DNA of 64,000 nucleotides from Picochlorum sp. 'celeri'. Taxonomy: Eukaryota > Chlorophyta > Trebouxiophyceae. Numbering within the stretch: position 1 is the stretch's first letter; every line of letters starts with the position of its first letter. The stretch lies in assembly GCA_010909725.1 (NCBI GenBank), contig JAACMV010000027.1:434001-498000 (forward strand). Direction: 5' to 3'. Of the stretch, positions 22,818 through 32,076 are shown in pieces. Under the pieces are notes generated by a model. That model was not told where the DNA came from. It was given only the letters and a program-made list of their open reading frames with translations, and did not search any database. Position numbers and translations under genes: made by a program.

Positions 22818-23172
22818 TTAAAAATTGCCACACGGATGCGCCCATGCGTGTTTAAAATAATAAATTACTTTATTATGTTCATCTGAAATCGAATATTGGA
22901 GCAGATCGGACGTCTTGAAGGCCATTTCTGACATGCCGTCACGTTGACAGTAGTAGATGGGGAATCCGTGACAGCATAGCAGCATTCTTTTCTGGTACAT
23001 TGTTTAGGCATGGCATCTGTGACGTATAAAACACCTGTGGAGCCTCATTTGAGCTGCTCCATACGTTCTTGTACACGTAACCGACGGGTACGTTCTTTTC
23101 TCCGATGAATGCCCAGGTCTCTGTAGGATAATCAACGATCATTTGACTATATGCAGCAAAAGAGACGGTCAT
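22818..23172 (-). CDS. Small protein of unknown function, two exons
   Basis: ATG 23172 opens MTVSFAAYSQMIVDYPTETW. A possible 43-nt intron (22992-23034, GTGTTT..ACCAG) removes a stop and joins SSSNEAPQ|KRMLLCCHGFPIYY in phase 0. The frame then continues through MAFKTSDLLQYSISDEHNK to a stop at 22818, 103 residues in all. Without splicing the frame would end after 77 residues. The sequence looks protein-like (mixed hydrophobic and aromatic, no low complexity), but I recognise no family. Its start overlaps the first 22 bases of the divergent riboflavin gene. Short intron and GTGTTT donor make the model tentative. Confidence 0.4.
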
Positions 23173-25031
23173 GTCGTGACTTAATGACCCATATGGTCAG
23201 ATCTCAACTCACTGAGAGAGATGTCGACGTTCTCGTCCAAACAGCAGAGCTGTCCCTCGACTCTGTGACGAAGACACAACCCCATCCAAACGCTGGATGT
23301 ATACTAACAGATACACAGGGATCGATCGTGGGGCAGGGATCTCTGTGGGCCCAAGGTGCAGAGGCTCCGGAAGTTATTGCTGTGAAACAGGCACAGGGAG
23401 CTGCTGCAGGTGGGACAGCCTACCTTAATTTGGAGGCTGGCGACTGCCACGGTGATACTGCTGCTATACAAGCACTCATTCATTCTGGCGTGAAGCGTTG
23501 CGTTGTTGGAATGCTGCATCCCTTGGAGCATTCCAGGGGGAAAGCAGTGGATGCTCTTCTCTCTGCTGGAATACACGTGGACATTCTCCAAAACACATTG
23601 TCATTATCTGGTCTCAGTCAGGAGAGCATTGATAGGCTTGATATCATATATTCTAGCAATGAAGCACTTTTGCATAGAGCTGCACTAGGGAAACCCATGG
23701 GGATCATCAAGTATGCCATGACATTGGATGGGAAGATTGCAGCATCGTCTGGACATAGTGCGTGGGTGAGCAGTCAAGATTCTCGAGGTATTGTTTTTCG
23801 AACGAGAGCATCCTGCGATGCTGTCATCATTGGTGGTCAGACTGTTCGTAGAGATAATCCTCGGCTAACGACGAGGATGGAGGGTGGTCATCAGCCTGTC
23901 CGCATTGTCATGTCCAGGCGCCTGGACCTTCCAATGGAAGCAGACATGTGGGATACACAGGTTGCTCCCACCATAGTCGCCACACAAAAAGGCGCTAAAA
24001 AAGACATGCAACAAAAGTTAGTGAGCAAAGGGGTAGAGGTTGTCGAATTCGACTTTTTGACCCCAGAGGCTGTATCAGAGTATTGTTATCAGCGAGGCTT
24101 CCTTTCATGTTTATGGGAATGCGGCGGTGTCTTGGCTGCTCCAGCAGTGGCCGACAACACCATTCATAAAGTCATAGCTTTCATAGCCCCTAAAATAATC
24201 GGCGGCAAAGGAGCGCCAACGCCAATGGGAGAACTCGGCTTTGTAGAGATGACGCAGGCTATTGATATTTTGCATCCTCAATGGTCTACAGTTGGCCCGG
24301 ACGTGATGATCTCCGGCTATTTACCAATTTCAGGCGGCCCAAAAGCATTAGCAGAATCACTAGGAATCATTCAGTCACAATCATCCGCGCGATACCAACC
24401 CATTGAATCATCCAAGAGTGCAACAAACCAACAGTGGCTCTCTCCTCAGACAACACCATCACAGGTCCAGCAGCAACAACAACTCGAGTTTTACAAATGT
24501 TGGGATAATTTGGGCTGTCTCAGTAATTTTAGTCCACATCCAATAGATATGCCGGATGTCACAATGGATGAACCTACACTGGAAGCAGTACGGCATGCAT
24601 TAACAACCTCGGATGCACCAATACCTCATGGGAGACTATGGCCATCATCTGAACACTACTATCAGGCACAGAAATTCCACGGAGTCGATCACAAAGCATC
24701 CAGAGACACTATAGAAGACATCATGAGAGCACCAAGCCCAGAGGAAGCTGCCAAAATAGGCCGAACTGCAGAAGCCAGCACACCAGAACTGCTGCACCCA
24801 GACTGGGAAGCACGCAAGCTTGCTGTCATGCATGCCGCCTTGCTCCGCAAATTCTCATGCCATAAAGGCCCTCGAGACACGCTTTTAGGAACATTAAAAA
24901 CACCGCATGCAGCTCTCGTGGAATCGTCACCCCATGACTTTTTCTGGGGCAGAGGTATTGATGGTACAGGCAGCAACCATCTAGGAAAGCTCCTCATGAC
25001 CATACGTGATGAACTCTCATCACAAACATAA
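23151..25031 (+). CDS. Plant-type riboflavin pathway reductase PYRR with inactive deaminase domain and C-terminal NADAR (COG3236) domain
   Basis: 626 residues. The N-terminal part (about 20-175) is a RibD deaminase fold in which the zinc ligands are gone: the HAE motif reads APE and the PCxHxGxTPPC motif reads AGDCHGDTAA. Residues about 180-400 form the reductase (MGIIKYAMTLDGKIA, VIIGGQTVRRDNPRLTTR, WECGGVLAA). Residues about 445-626 are a YbiA/NADAR domain (FYKCWDNLGCLSNFSPHPI, WPSSEHYYQAQKF, FFWGRGIDGTGSNHLGKLL). This three-part design matches plant PYRR, where the NADAR domain hydrolyses the reactive early pathway intermediate. A plastid role is expected, but the start is uncertain; ATG 23151, 23184 or 23193 could be used. 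Confidence 0.88.
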   Translation: MQQKRRSCRDLMTHMVRSQLTERDVDVLVQTAELSLDSVTKTQPHPNAGCILTDTQGSIVGQGSLWAQGAEAPEVIAVKQAQGAAAGGTAYLNLEAGDCHGDTAAIQALIHSGVKRCVVGMLHPLEHSRGKAVDALLSAGIHVDILQNTLSLSGLSQESIDRLDIIYSSNEALLHRAALGKPMGIIKYAMTLDGKIAASSGHSAWVSSQDSRGIVFRTRASCDAVIIGGQTVRRDNPRLTTRMEGGHQPVRIVMSRRLDLPMEADMWDTQVAPTIVATQKGAKKDMQQKLVSKGVEVVEFDFLTPEAVSEYCYQRGFLSCLWECGGVLAAPAVADNTIHKVIAFIAPKIIGGKGAPTPMGELGFVEMTQAIDILHPQWSTVGPDVMISGYLPISGGPKALAESLGIIQSQSSARYQPIESSKSATNQQWLSPQTTPSQVQQQQQLEFYKCWDNLGCLSNFSPHPIDMPDVTMDEPTLEAVRHALTTSDAPIPHGRLWPSSEHYYQAQKFHGVDHKASRDTIEDIMRAPSPEEAAKIGRTAEASTPELLHPDWEARKLAVMHAALLRKFSCHKGPRDTLLGTLKTPHAALVESSPHDFFWGRGIDGTGSNHLGKLLMTIRDELSSQT

Positions 25032-25108
25032 ATATGTAATATGCTCGTCTTACATAACAAACCAAACAGCAATCAAATCAAATCAAATTCACTCGGGTGT
25101 CATTGCAT

Positions 25109-25684
25109 CTACAATGCACCAGCCTGTGCCAACATCTCCTTCAACTTGCCCTCCTTCTCCAACGTCATAATCCCTGGACCATCATTGCACCCACCAATCC
25201 CTTGACCCCCAATCCAAATATTAGGCATCGATGTTCTCCCTGTTTTCTCAGCAAGCTCTGCACGAATTGCCATACCATTCTCCATTTCGTTCAACTCAAT
25301 AGCAGTGTATGTGGCACCCATATCATCCAACAACCGTTTCGCATTCTTGCAGAAAGGGCATGTACTGAAGCTGAAAATCATGACTGGATTATCAGCAATA
25401 TAAGACTCCATCATGGACTGGACAGCCTTTTTATCATAGTCTCCAGCTTGAAGAACTGCCAAACGCTTCTTTCCCTCGGCCAAAGGGGACGACTGAATGG
25501 CCACCGTCAACCCATTAATCATGTTTTCAACAAACGAGGATCCTTCATCTTGCTTGGATGCCGATACAATGACCTTGGCAGACCTCGTGGCTCTCCCACG
25601 CTGAAGGTTATGGTTTACCAGAGATCTCTGGCCTGTTGTGTGGGACAATGCATGTCCACTGCGCATCATTGACATCATCGTCAT
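25109..25684 (-). CDS. Monocysteine/dicysteine glutaredoxin, CPFC type, probably plastid
   Basis: The frame is open from upstream, but the first ATG is at 25684. About 65 residues form a Ser/Arg-rich leader (RATRSAKVIVSASKQ looks like a transit cleavage area) and a helical spacer. The thioredoxin fold follows: NPVMIFSFSTCPFCKNAK with a CPFC active site, TSMPNIWIGGQGIGGCNDG with the cis-Pro (TSMP) and GG glutathione-binding motifs, then the C-terminal helix. It would catalyse glutathione-dependent disulfide reduction or deglutathionylation. The CPFC rather than CPYC motif does not define a subclass with certainty. Confidence 0.85.
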   Translation of the reverse strand: MTMMSMMRSGHALSHTTGQRSLVNHNLQRGRATRSAKVIVSASKQDEGSSFVENMINGLTVAIQSSPLAEGKKRLAVLQAGDYDKKAVQSMMESYIADNPVMIFSFSTCPFCKNAKRLLDDMGATYTAIELNEMENGMAIRAELAEKTGRTSMPNIWIGGQGIGGCNDGPGIMTLEKEGKLKEMLAQAGAL

Positions 25685-26063
25685 GATCAAAAGTAACAAC
25701 GAATTGGTATAACAACCACGTGTCTGTGGTAGATGAAAGAAGGTTGTACATGGGACTCGTCAAAGGAGAAAGAAGCATCCCATCAAAGGGATGATTACAC
25801 CGGAGACATACGATACCATCAGCCACTGGGGATCACCAGCACCTTCTGGAAGCCTTCCATGGAAGACCAATGGGAACCGCATTGGGATCAAATCCCCTCG
25901 CAAACTACTTTTGAGTGAAAATCTAATACTTGTATTTCATTTTCAATGCCGTTGAGTGGCTATCGTCGTTGCATGTATCCTCATTTGTAGACATTTCTCA
26001 TCTTCTTTTTCTTTCGGCGTCGTTGTAGAAGACACACTATTTAAGGCTATTGGTTGGATCAAA

Positions 26064-27092
26064 ATGGCCAAGTGGGGAGAAGGAGATGAGCGTTGGAAGG
26101 TGACTGATCTGGGTGAACAGGGGAGGAATGTGAATAGCTGGCACTGGGAGGAGAGCAATGTGTTGCCTTGGTGTCAGAGTCGATTGAAGGAGTTGTTCAA
26201 GGATGTGACGTTAGTGGATGATGGGAAGGTACGGGTGGTGACGAATGGAAAGGTCAAGGTGACTGGGGATGCGATTATTAATAGAAGGAAAGGCAAGGTG
26301 ATTCCTGCCTATGAGTTGGATGTGACGGTGGACTGGAAAGGTACAACGTTGGAGGATGGGGAGCCATGGAGTGGAGAATTGCAAGCACCGTATATATCAG
26401 AGGAGAATCATGATGAGGATCCAGAGGTGCAGATACGGGTGAAGGAGTCTGGAGCGGAGGCAGAAAAGGTGAGGAGTGCTGTGGTGCAGCATGGGAGGAA
26501 GGTTGCGTATGGTATTTTCAGGGATTTTGTGGATGAATTGAGAAAGGGTGGACCTGGTCTGAGTGGGGATCGTTCCGAAGAAAGTGTATCCAAGGGTATG
26601 GAGAAGAAGAACTCGGAGGATTGGTCGGAGAAGACGAAAAAGGCAGCCTTGGAGAAGAGTAAAAGCAGGGTGGAGAAGAAGAGCGTTGAGATCGTTGAGC
26701 ATTATTATGCGTCTGCGAAGGATATTTATGAGTGTTTTACAAATGAGGATAAAGTGAAGGCGTTTACTGGGAGCTCAGCGAGTATCAATGCGACACCAGG
26801 GGGATCTCTGGTCATGTTTGGAGGGTCTATTGAGGGAACATTCACGGCGCTCAAGCCTCACTCGGAACTGGAGATGGACTGGCGATTTAGCTCATGGCCG
26901 GATGGTAGTTTGAGCAAAGTCAAAATCACGCTGGATGAGGCGGAGAAGGGATCTGTCACGCTGACGCTGAAGCAGACTGGTATTCCAGATACTGATCGAT
27001 TTGGAAATCATGATGTGGTGAATATGACTCAAGCTGGTTGGAAACAGCAAGTGTTGAGCAGAATGAAACAGGTGTTTGGGTACGGTATGTAA
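26064..27092 (+). CDS. AHA1, activator of Hsp90 ATPase
   Basis: The ATG at 26064 starts MAKWGEGDERWKV, the canonical AHA1 N-terminus, followed by NVNSWHWEE. This N-terminal domain binds the middle domain of Hsp90. A Lys/Glu-rich linker (about residues 175-215) leads to the C-terminal SRPBCC/AHSA1 domain: HYYASAKDIYECFTNEDKVKAFT, WRFSSWPDGSLSKVKITLDE, and a last helix NMTQAGWKQQVLSRMKQVFG. 342 residues, intact. It is a cytosolic co-chaperone. The upstream open frame to 25956 is 5' UTR or spurious. Confidence 0.92.
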   Translation: MAKWGEGDERWKVTDLGEQGRNVNSWHWEESNVLPWCQSRLKELFKDVTLVDDGKVRVVTNGKVKVTGDAIINRRKGKVIPAYELDVTVDWKGTTLEDGEPWSGELQAPYISEENHDEDPEVQIRVKESGAEAEKVRSAVVQHGRKVAYGIFRDFVDELRKGGPGLSGDRSEESVSKGMEKKNSEDWSEKTKKAALEKSKSRVEKKSVEIVEHYYASAKDIYECFTNEDKVKAFTGSSASINATPGGSLVMFGGSIEGTFTALKPHSELEMDWRFSSWPDGSLSKVKITLDEAEKGSVTLTLKQTGIPDTDRFGNHDVVNMTQAGWKQQVLSRMKQVFGYGM

Positions 27093-27154
27093 TTCAATTC
27101 ATTCTAGCGTTTAATTTAATCAAATATTACTATTGCTGCTGAGATGTACATGTG

Positions 27155-28291
27155 TTACGACGTTGCAACTCCCTGTTGGCAGACAACATCCACCTGTGGG
27201 GCATCCACTGGAAACAACCCCACTGCATCCATAAACCCTTGCCATGCGAGAATAGCTGGTATCACAAGCAACTTACCAGACAAAACTGTCGATACTGCTT
27301 CCGCAAGGCCCACCTGATAATGGCCTGCAAGCGCAAAACTTGGTGGACTGATTGGAAGTGTTGCAATTAACACAGCCCCACGAGCATATACGTTATCTAA
27401 ATGTAACGCAAAGCTACATCCAATCATCAAAATTGGTACAAGGATGAATTTGATGAGTGTATACCCAACAATATTCCATATCCCACAGGTCAAGGGATTA
27501 TTCTTGGAAAGAACAATACCTACAGAAAACAATGCAAGTGGCTCGAGACAGCCCGCCAGGTAACTGAAAAACAAGTAAATGAAACCTGTATATTCTACAT
27601 AATCACAGTTTGGCGCATACGTTGTGCCAGGATAGAGATATCGAGGGCCAAGGGTTGTCACTGATAGAATAACCGAGCCCAGAATAGCCCAAACTAGGGG
27701 CATTTTGATGAGCCTCCAACCAATATCTCGGGCATTCTCTCGAGTCAACCGCGTCTTATAGAAAGGAACCACAGATCTATGTTTTCCGTCTTCCTCTCCG
27801 TCCTCGAGAGTATCCTGCCGTCGCACCGAATCAATTTCAAAAAAACACAGAGTCAACGGTAGCTGAAACAAAATTGAGCTGACATCAGACCAGGGCCCCA
27901 GCACTTGGAACTCTTTGCCCAAAACAGATTCCATCAACGGGGGTGCCAGAATAGAGCTACTCACCCAACACGTCACCAACCAATTCACGGCAATATCCTC
28001 AAACTTTCTCTTCCGCAGAGACCCCCAGCAAATATGGAGAACCAACATGAGCGCTCGCATCATAAAAAAGGCACCACAAAACCTCCAAATCGACCCATCT
28101 CGTAAATTTGAAATAAAACCAACATTCAAAACCGCAGCGCACGGAAGTAATACGTTAAAGACGAGAATCTTCAGCGTAGACAGATTTTTGTTCAGAGAAA
28201 ATGGACCAAAAAGCGTCGCAGATAAGCCCACAGCAATCTCCATGAGAATTTGAATATCCTGATTTAGGACATTGGTGTATTTCCACACCAT
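27155..28291 (-). CDS. Auxin-efflux-carrier (AEC) family membrane transporter, copy 1
   Basis: 378 residues with about ten hydrophobic helices and a short charged central loop (SVRRQDTLEDGEEDGKH). Start MVWKYTNVLNQDIQ; motifs FGPFSLNKNLSTLKILVFNVLLPCA, NWLVTCWVSS, LSVTTLGPRYLYPG, IVLSKNNPLTCG, RGAVLIATLPISPPSFALA. The pattern of two five-helix halves with N/P-rich discontinuous helices fits the AEC superfamily, which includes PIN and PILS as well as many non-auxin carriers. Substrate is unknown. It is a tandem paralogue of the next gene, both on the minus strand with 231 nt between them. Confidence 0.8.
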   Translation of the reverse strand: MVWKYTNVLNQDIQILMEIAVGLSATLFGPFSLNKNLSTLKILVFNVLLPCAAVLNVGFISNLRDGSIWRFCGAFFMMRALMLVLHICWGSLRKRKFEDIAVNWLVTCWVSSSILAPPLMESVLGKEFQVLGPWSDVSSILFQLPLTLCFFEIDSVRRQDTLEDGEEDGKHRSVVPFYKTRLTRENARDIGWRLIKMPLVWAILGSVILSVTTLGPRYLYPGTTYAPNCDYVEYTGFIYLFFSYLAGCLEPLALFSVGIVLSKNNPLTCGIWNIVGYTLIKFILVPILMIGCSFALHLDNVYARGAVLIATLPISPPSFALAGHYQVGLAEAVSTVLSGKLLVIPAILAWQGFMDAVGLFPVDAPQVDVVCQQGVATS

Positions 28292-28522
28292 ACTGTCGAT
28301 GCTAGTATCGGTTTTGATGCGGGTTTAAAAGGCTAGGCGTATTGCGTTGGTGTACTACTTGTCCATGCTTCACATCTTCTTGCCTGAAAAGACTCTACAA
28401 ATACCATTATGGTCATTATTACATGAAAAAAGAAAACATGAACATGTATATATTTTTAACAATCATGGACATCGGATCCATCTGGTGATACCTCACAATC
28501 AAATGAGAACAAAAGAAAACAG

Positions 28523-29761
28523 TTAGCATCCAGATGTCACGCTGGGAGGGGCAGGTGCCATAAACAATGAGATGGAATCCATAAACGCATTCCATGCTAT
28601 TGTTGTTGGTAGCACGAGCAAATTTCCAAAGAAGATGTTGGATTCTGCGATATCAAGTCCCACGCCGTATTTATCTGCCACCGTGTATGCAGTTGGGCTG
28701 ACTGGGAGACTTGCCAACAAGACGGCAGCTCGTCCTTCAGCACCCTGCAACCCCACAGCGAATGCGCAACCAACCATGAGGCCTGGAACAAGAATCAATT
28801 TGATAATCATGTATACAATTGATTGGATGATACCGCATGCGATGGGGTTTTTCCCCACGAGGAAAATACCCACGGCAAGTAAAGCAATGGGCTGAGTGCA
28901 CCGAGCAAAGTATGAAAGTGTCAACTGGATGAATCCAGCCCCCACGGCATAGGAGCAATTGGGAGAATTTGGCGACCCTGTCGCCAAATATTTTGGCCCA
29001 AGACTCGATACAGATAGGATAATACCGATGACGATTGCCCATAGGATTGGGTTTCTAAGGATTTTGACTGCAATATATTGTGCCTGGGCTTTTGTCAGCC
29101 TCACATGATACCAATGGTTGCTGTTGTCGCATGCGTCTCCTCTGGCTACGACGTCTGCTGCGCTCTGATCTGTCTTCTCCTCTCCTTCAACGTCTCGTTC
29201 TCTCGGTAGGTCACTAAGCTGTTTTGTTTCTATATTCTTCTCAGAGCCATTCTCCTCAGACCCCTTTTGCTGCCTTTCATGAACGCCTCTGGTCCCTGAT
29301 GAACCTTCAAAGAAGATGAGCATCAAAGGAAGCTGGAAGATGAAACTGCTAATGCCTGCAACTGCTCCTAAACTGCCGTATTGAGGACCAAGCGTTGCAA
29401 TCAATAAAGGAATACCCAGCACGACAGTTGATACCCAACAGGTCACCATCCAATTGATGGTCACATACGCAATGGATCTTTTACGAATACACCCATAGTA
29501 TCCGAAATTTAAGACCAAACAAAAGGCTCGGAGTAAAAGAAACCCGCCAATAAATCTCCACAAGTCCCCATTGCGTAAATCTGAATTGACCCCTAGGGCA
29601 AGAAGGACAGAACTTGGCAGGAGGATGTTGAATACAACTTTTACCAAGGTTGGCAGGTCCTTCTTCACACTAAACGGTCCAAGCCATGTGACGAGTGCAC
29701 CTAATCCTATTGTTATTAGAATTTGCAAGTTTTGATTCAGTAGCTCTTGATATTTCCACAT
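28523..29761 (-). CDS. Auxin-efflux-carrier (AEC) family membrane transporter, copy 2
   Basis: The first ATG is at 29761 (MWKYQELLNQNLQI), which aligns with the start of copy 1. Shared landmarks are GPFSVKKDLPTLVKVVFNILLP, NWMVTCWVST, LSVSSLGPKYLATGSPNSPNCSY, FLVGKNPIACG and RAAVLLASLPVSPTAYTVADKYGVGL (cited in part). The hydrophilic loop between the halves is much longer here (about 70 residues, Glu/Asn-rich) than in copy 1 and is the main difference. Expected in the plasma membrane or ER; substrate unknown. Confidence 0.8.
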   Translation of the reverse strand: MWKYQELLNQNLQILITIGLGALVTWLGPFSVKKDLPTLVKVVFNILLPSSVLLALGVNSDLRNGDLWRFIGGFLLLRAFCLVLNFGYYGCIRKRSIAYVTINWMVTCWVSTVVLGIPLLIATLGPQYGSLGAVAGISSFIFQLPLMLIFFEGSSGTRGVHERQQKGSEENGSEKNIETKQLSDLPRERDVEGEEKTDQSAADVVARGDACDNSNHWYHVRLTKAQAQYIAVKILRNPILWAIVIGIILSVSSLGPKYLATGSPNSPNCSYAVGAGFIQLTLSYFARCTQPIALLAVGIFLVGKNPIACGIIQSIVYMIIKLILVPGLMVGCAFAVGLQGAEGRAAVLLASLPVSPTAYTVADKYGVGLDIAESNIFFGNLLVLPTTIAWNAFMDSISLFMAPAPPSVTSGC

Positions 29762-30051
29762 TCTATACACGAGCAAAAAGAGAATGTTTTCCAAACATGC
29801 GACTGCCAGAGATGAATTTTAGTACTCGGTGCTTCGATGCTGCAATATAGGCATTATTTAATATCTATAAATCATAATTAATGCCATGGAATGTCATAGA
29901 AGGAACGAATACAGCATCAATCCATGATTTGCATCTGATGACGTGGCACTTTTTTGTTGTTCCAGTAATAATAGCGCCATCTCAGAAGCACAAGTATCAA
30001 TTCTGTTGAGAACCCAATATGTATTTTCAATTTTTTTATTGAAAGAATAAT

Positions 30052-31980
30052 ATGAATGTGCTACGGCGACGCAGTCTTGAAGGTCTGTACACCGCAAAAC
30101 ACAACTTGTCCAAAGTTGTGTTTTCGAAGCGAGCCAGTACGTCACATGCTGCAGAACAATACGCAGCAGAAGTGAAGAAAATTTCATGTCGTATCAATGG
30201 ACATGATATTACTGTGCCAGAAGGGACAACAATTCTAGGTGCAGCGATGAATCTGGGTCAATATTTGAGTCCTTTTCGGAAAGACTTGGTAGATCAACAG
30301 ATTTTCATTCCAACGTTGTGTACGGATCCTCGCTTACCCACGCATCCAGGAACATGTCGTTTATGTTTGGTGGAGGTGAATGGGAGATTAGTTCCAGCCT
30401 GTGCGACGCCATTGACAGAACACATGGATGTTGTGACTGATACAGATCAGGTCCAAAAGTCAGTGAGGGATATGCTAGGGTTGTTGAAATCGACGCACAA
30501 GTACGATTGTATGAATTGTGAAGTGAGTGGAAACTGCGAGTTTCAGGATTTGATTAAACGGTACAATGTATCCGATGGATTTGTACGAAGGAGGCAGCGC
30601 AGGCATGAATGGGATGATGAGGAGATGCATGACTCGAGCTCTGCATCATTGGAGATTGATTTAGACAAATGCATTAAATGCGGTAGATGCATTACTGCAT
30701 GCAATATGATTCAGCATATGAATGTGCTTGGATGGGAGGGCAGAGCGGGTGGCAGTGTACATCCAGCAGTGATGACGGATTCTTTGAATTCAAGTCAGTG
30801 TATTGCATGTGGACAGTGTTCTGCTGTGTGTCCTGTTGGAGCCATCATAGAGAGATCAGAGTGGAGAGATGTTTTAGATGTATTAGATTCGAAAAGAAAA
30901 GTGACAGTGTGTATTACAGCTCCGGCAGTCCGCGTATCAATCGGCGAGGAGGTTGGGTTTGGACCAGGTGCAATTACTCAAGGCCAAATGGTTGCTGCCC
31001 AGAGAAAGTTGGGATTCGACTATGTTTTTGATGTCAACTTTGCTGCGGATTTGACCATCATGGAAGAGGGTTCTGAATTCATTCAAAGGATGAAAGAAGA
31101 TTCAAATTTACCAATGTTCACATCATGCTGTCCTGCGTGGATTACATTGGTCGAAAAGAGCTATCCAGAGCTCATTCCACATATATCTACCTGTAAATCC
31201 CCACAACAGATGTTGGGAGCAATTGCAAAGCGATACTTTGCATCCTTGCTGAACCTCAAGGCAGAAGATATCTGTTTAGTATCAATCATGCCATGTACAG
31301 CAAAGAAGTTTGAGGCAGAGCGTGAGGAAAATAAAGTTGATGGCATAACTGATGTTGATTATGTTCTTACGACAAGGGAATTGGGAAAGATGCTGCGTCA
31401 TAGAAGAATACCATTGGCATCATTACCAGAGTCATCATTTGATTCTCCCCTTGGTATGTCCTCAGGTGGTGCTGTTTTATTTGGCGCGTCAGGAGGAGTC
31501 ATGGAGTCGGCTTTGAGAACATCGTATGAACTGATAACAAAGCAGCCGTTCCCAAAGATGGAGCTGGATGATGTACGAGGGGTTAAGGGTGTGAAATCTA
31601 GTACTGTGCACTTCCCAGAGGAGTCGCCACTATTCCCTGGAAAAGATGTTCGAGTTGCTGTTGTGTCTGGAATAGGCAACGTACGTCACGTCATAGACGA
31701 TATGTATGATCCTCAGGGACAGAGAAAGTACGATTTTATAGAAGTCATGGCTTGTATTGGAGGCTGTATTGGAGGTGGTGGGCAACCCAAATCAAAAGAC
31801 CCACAGGCAGTATTGAAACGCATGGGATCAATCTATGCCCTTGATAAGATGTCCAAGATACGACGAGCACATGAGAACCCAGAAGTTGCAGAACTGTATG
31901 AGAAATTTTTGGGACAACCTGGTGGACACACAGCGCATACACTGCTCCATACGTCATACACAGATCGCACAGTCAAATAA
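30052..31980 (+). CDS. [FeFe]-hydrogenase with full N-terminal Fe-S relay
   Basis: 642 residues, intact. A basic, hydroxylated presequence (about 1-38; RRRSLEGL, KRAST) is followed by a [2Fe-2S] domain (Cys in PTLCTDP, TCRLCLV, VPACATP, about 91-120). Next come a His-Cys3 cluster (HKYDCMNCEVSGNC, about 150-163) and two [4Fe-4S] clusters (CIKCGRCITAC and CIACGQCSAVCPVG). The H-cluster motifs are TSCCPAW (about 356), MPCTAKKFE (about 412) and ACIGGCIGGGGQP (about 566). The conserved Pro of motif L3 (ACPGGC) is Ile here. The small-subunit-like C-terminus is present. It should make or oxidise H2 with ferredoxin or NADH partners; the presequence suggests mitochondrion or plastid. No HydE/F/G maturase is in the window. 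Confidence 0.93.
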   Translation: MNVLRRRSLEGLYTAKHNLSKVVFSKRASTSHAAEQYAAEVKKISCRINGHDITVPEGTTILGAAMNLGQYLSPFRKDLVDQQIFIPTLCTDPRLPTHPGTCRLCLVEVNGRLVPACATPLTEHMDVVTDTDQVQKSVRDMLGLLKSTHKYDCMNCEVSGNCEFQDLIKRYNVSDGFVRRRQRRHEWDDEEMHDSSSASLEIDLDKCIKCGRCITACNMIQHMNVLGWEGRAGGSVHPAVMTDSLNSSQCIACGQCSAVCPVGAIIERSEWRDVLDVLDSKRKVTVCITAPAVRVSIGEEVGFGPGAITQGQMVAAQRKLGFDYVFDVNFAADLTIMEEGSEFIQRMKEDSNLPMFTSCCPAWITLVEKSYPELIPHISTCKSPQQMLGAIAKRYFASLLNLKAEDICLVSIMPCTAKKFEAEREENKVDGITDVDYVLTTRELGKMLRHRRIPLASLPESSFDSPLGMSSGGAVLFGASGGVMESALRTSYELITKQPFPKMELDDVRGVKGVKSSTVHFPEESPLFPGKDVRVAVVSGIGNVRHVIDDMYDPQGQRKYDFIEVMACIGGCIGGGGQPKSKDPQAVLKRMGSIYALDKMSKIRRAHENPEVAELYEKFLGQPGGHTAHTLLHTSYTDRTVK

Positions 31981-32076
31981 TATGTATAAATTTGTTTTAC
32001 ATTTAATCTATAACATGAGCGAGATGCATCTATTATCCCCCCATTATATCGCTGTCAACATGAGCAGTATGGCAGC

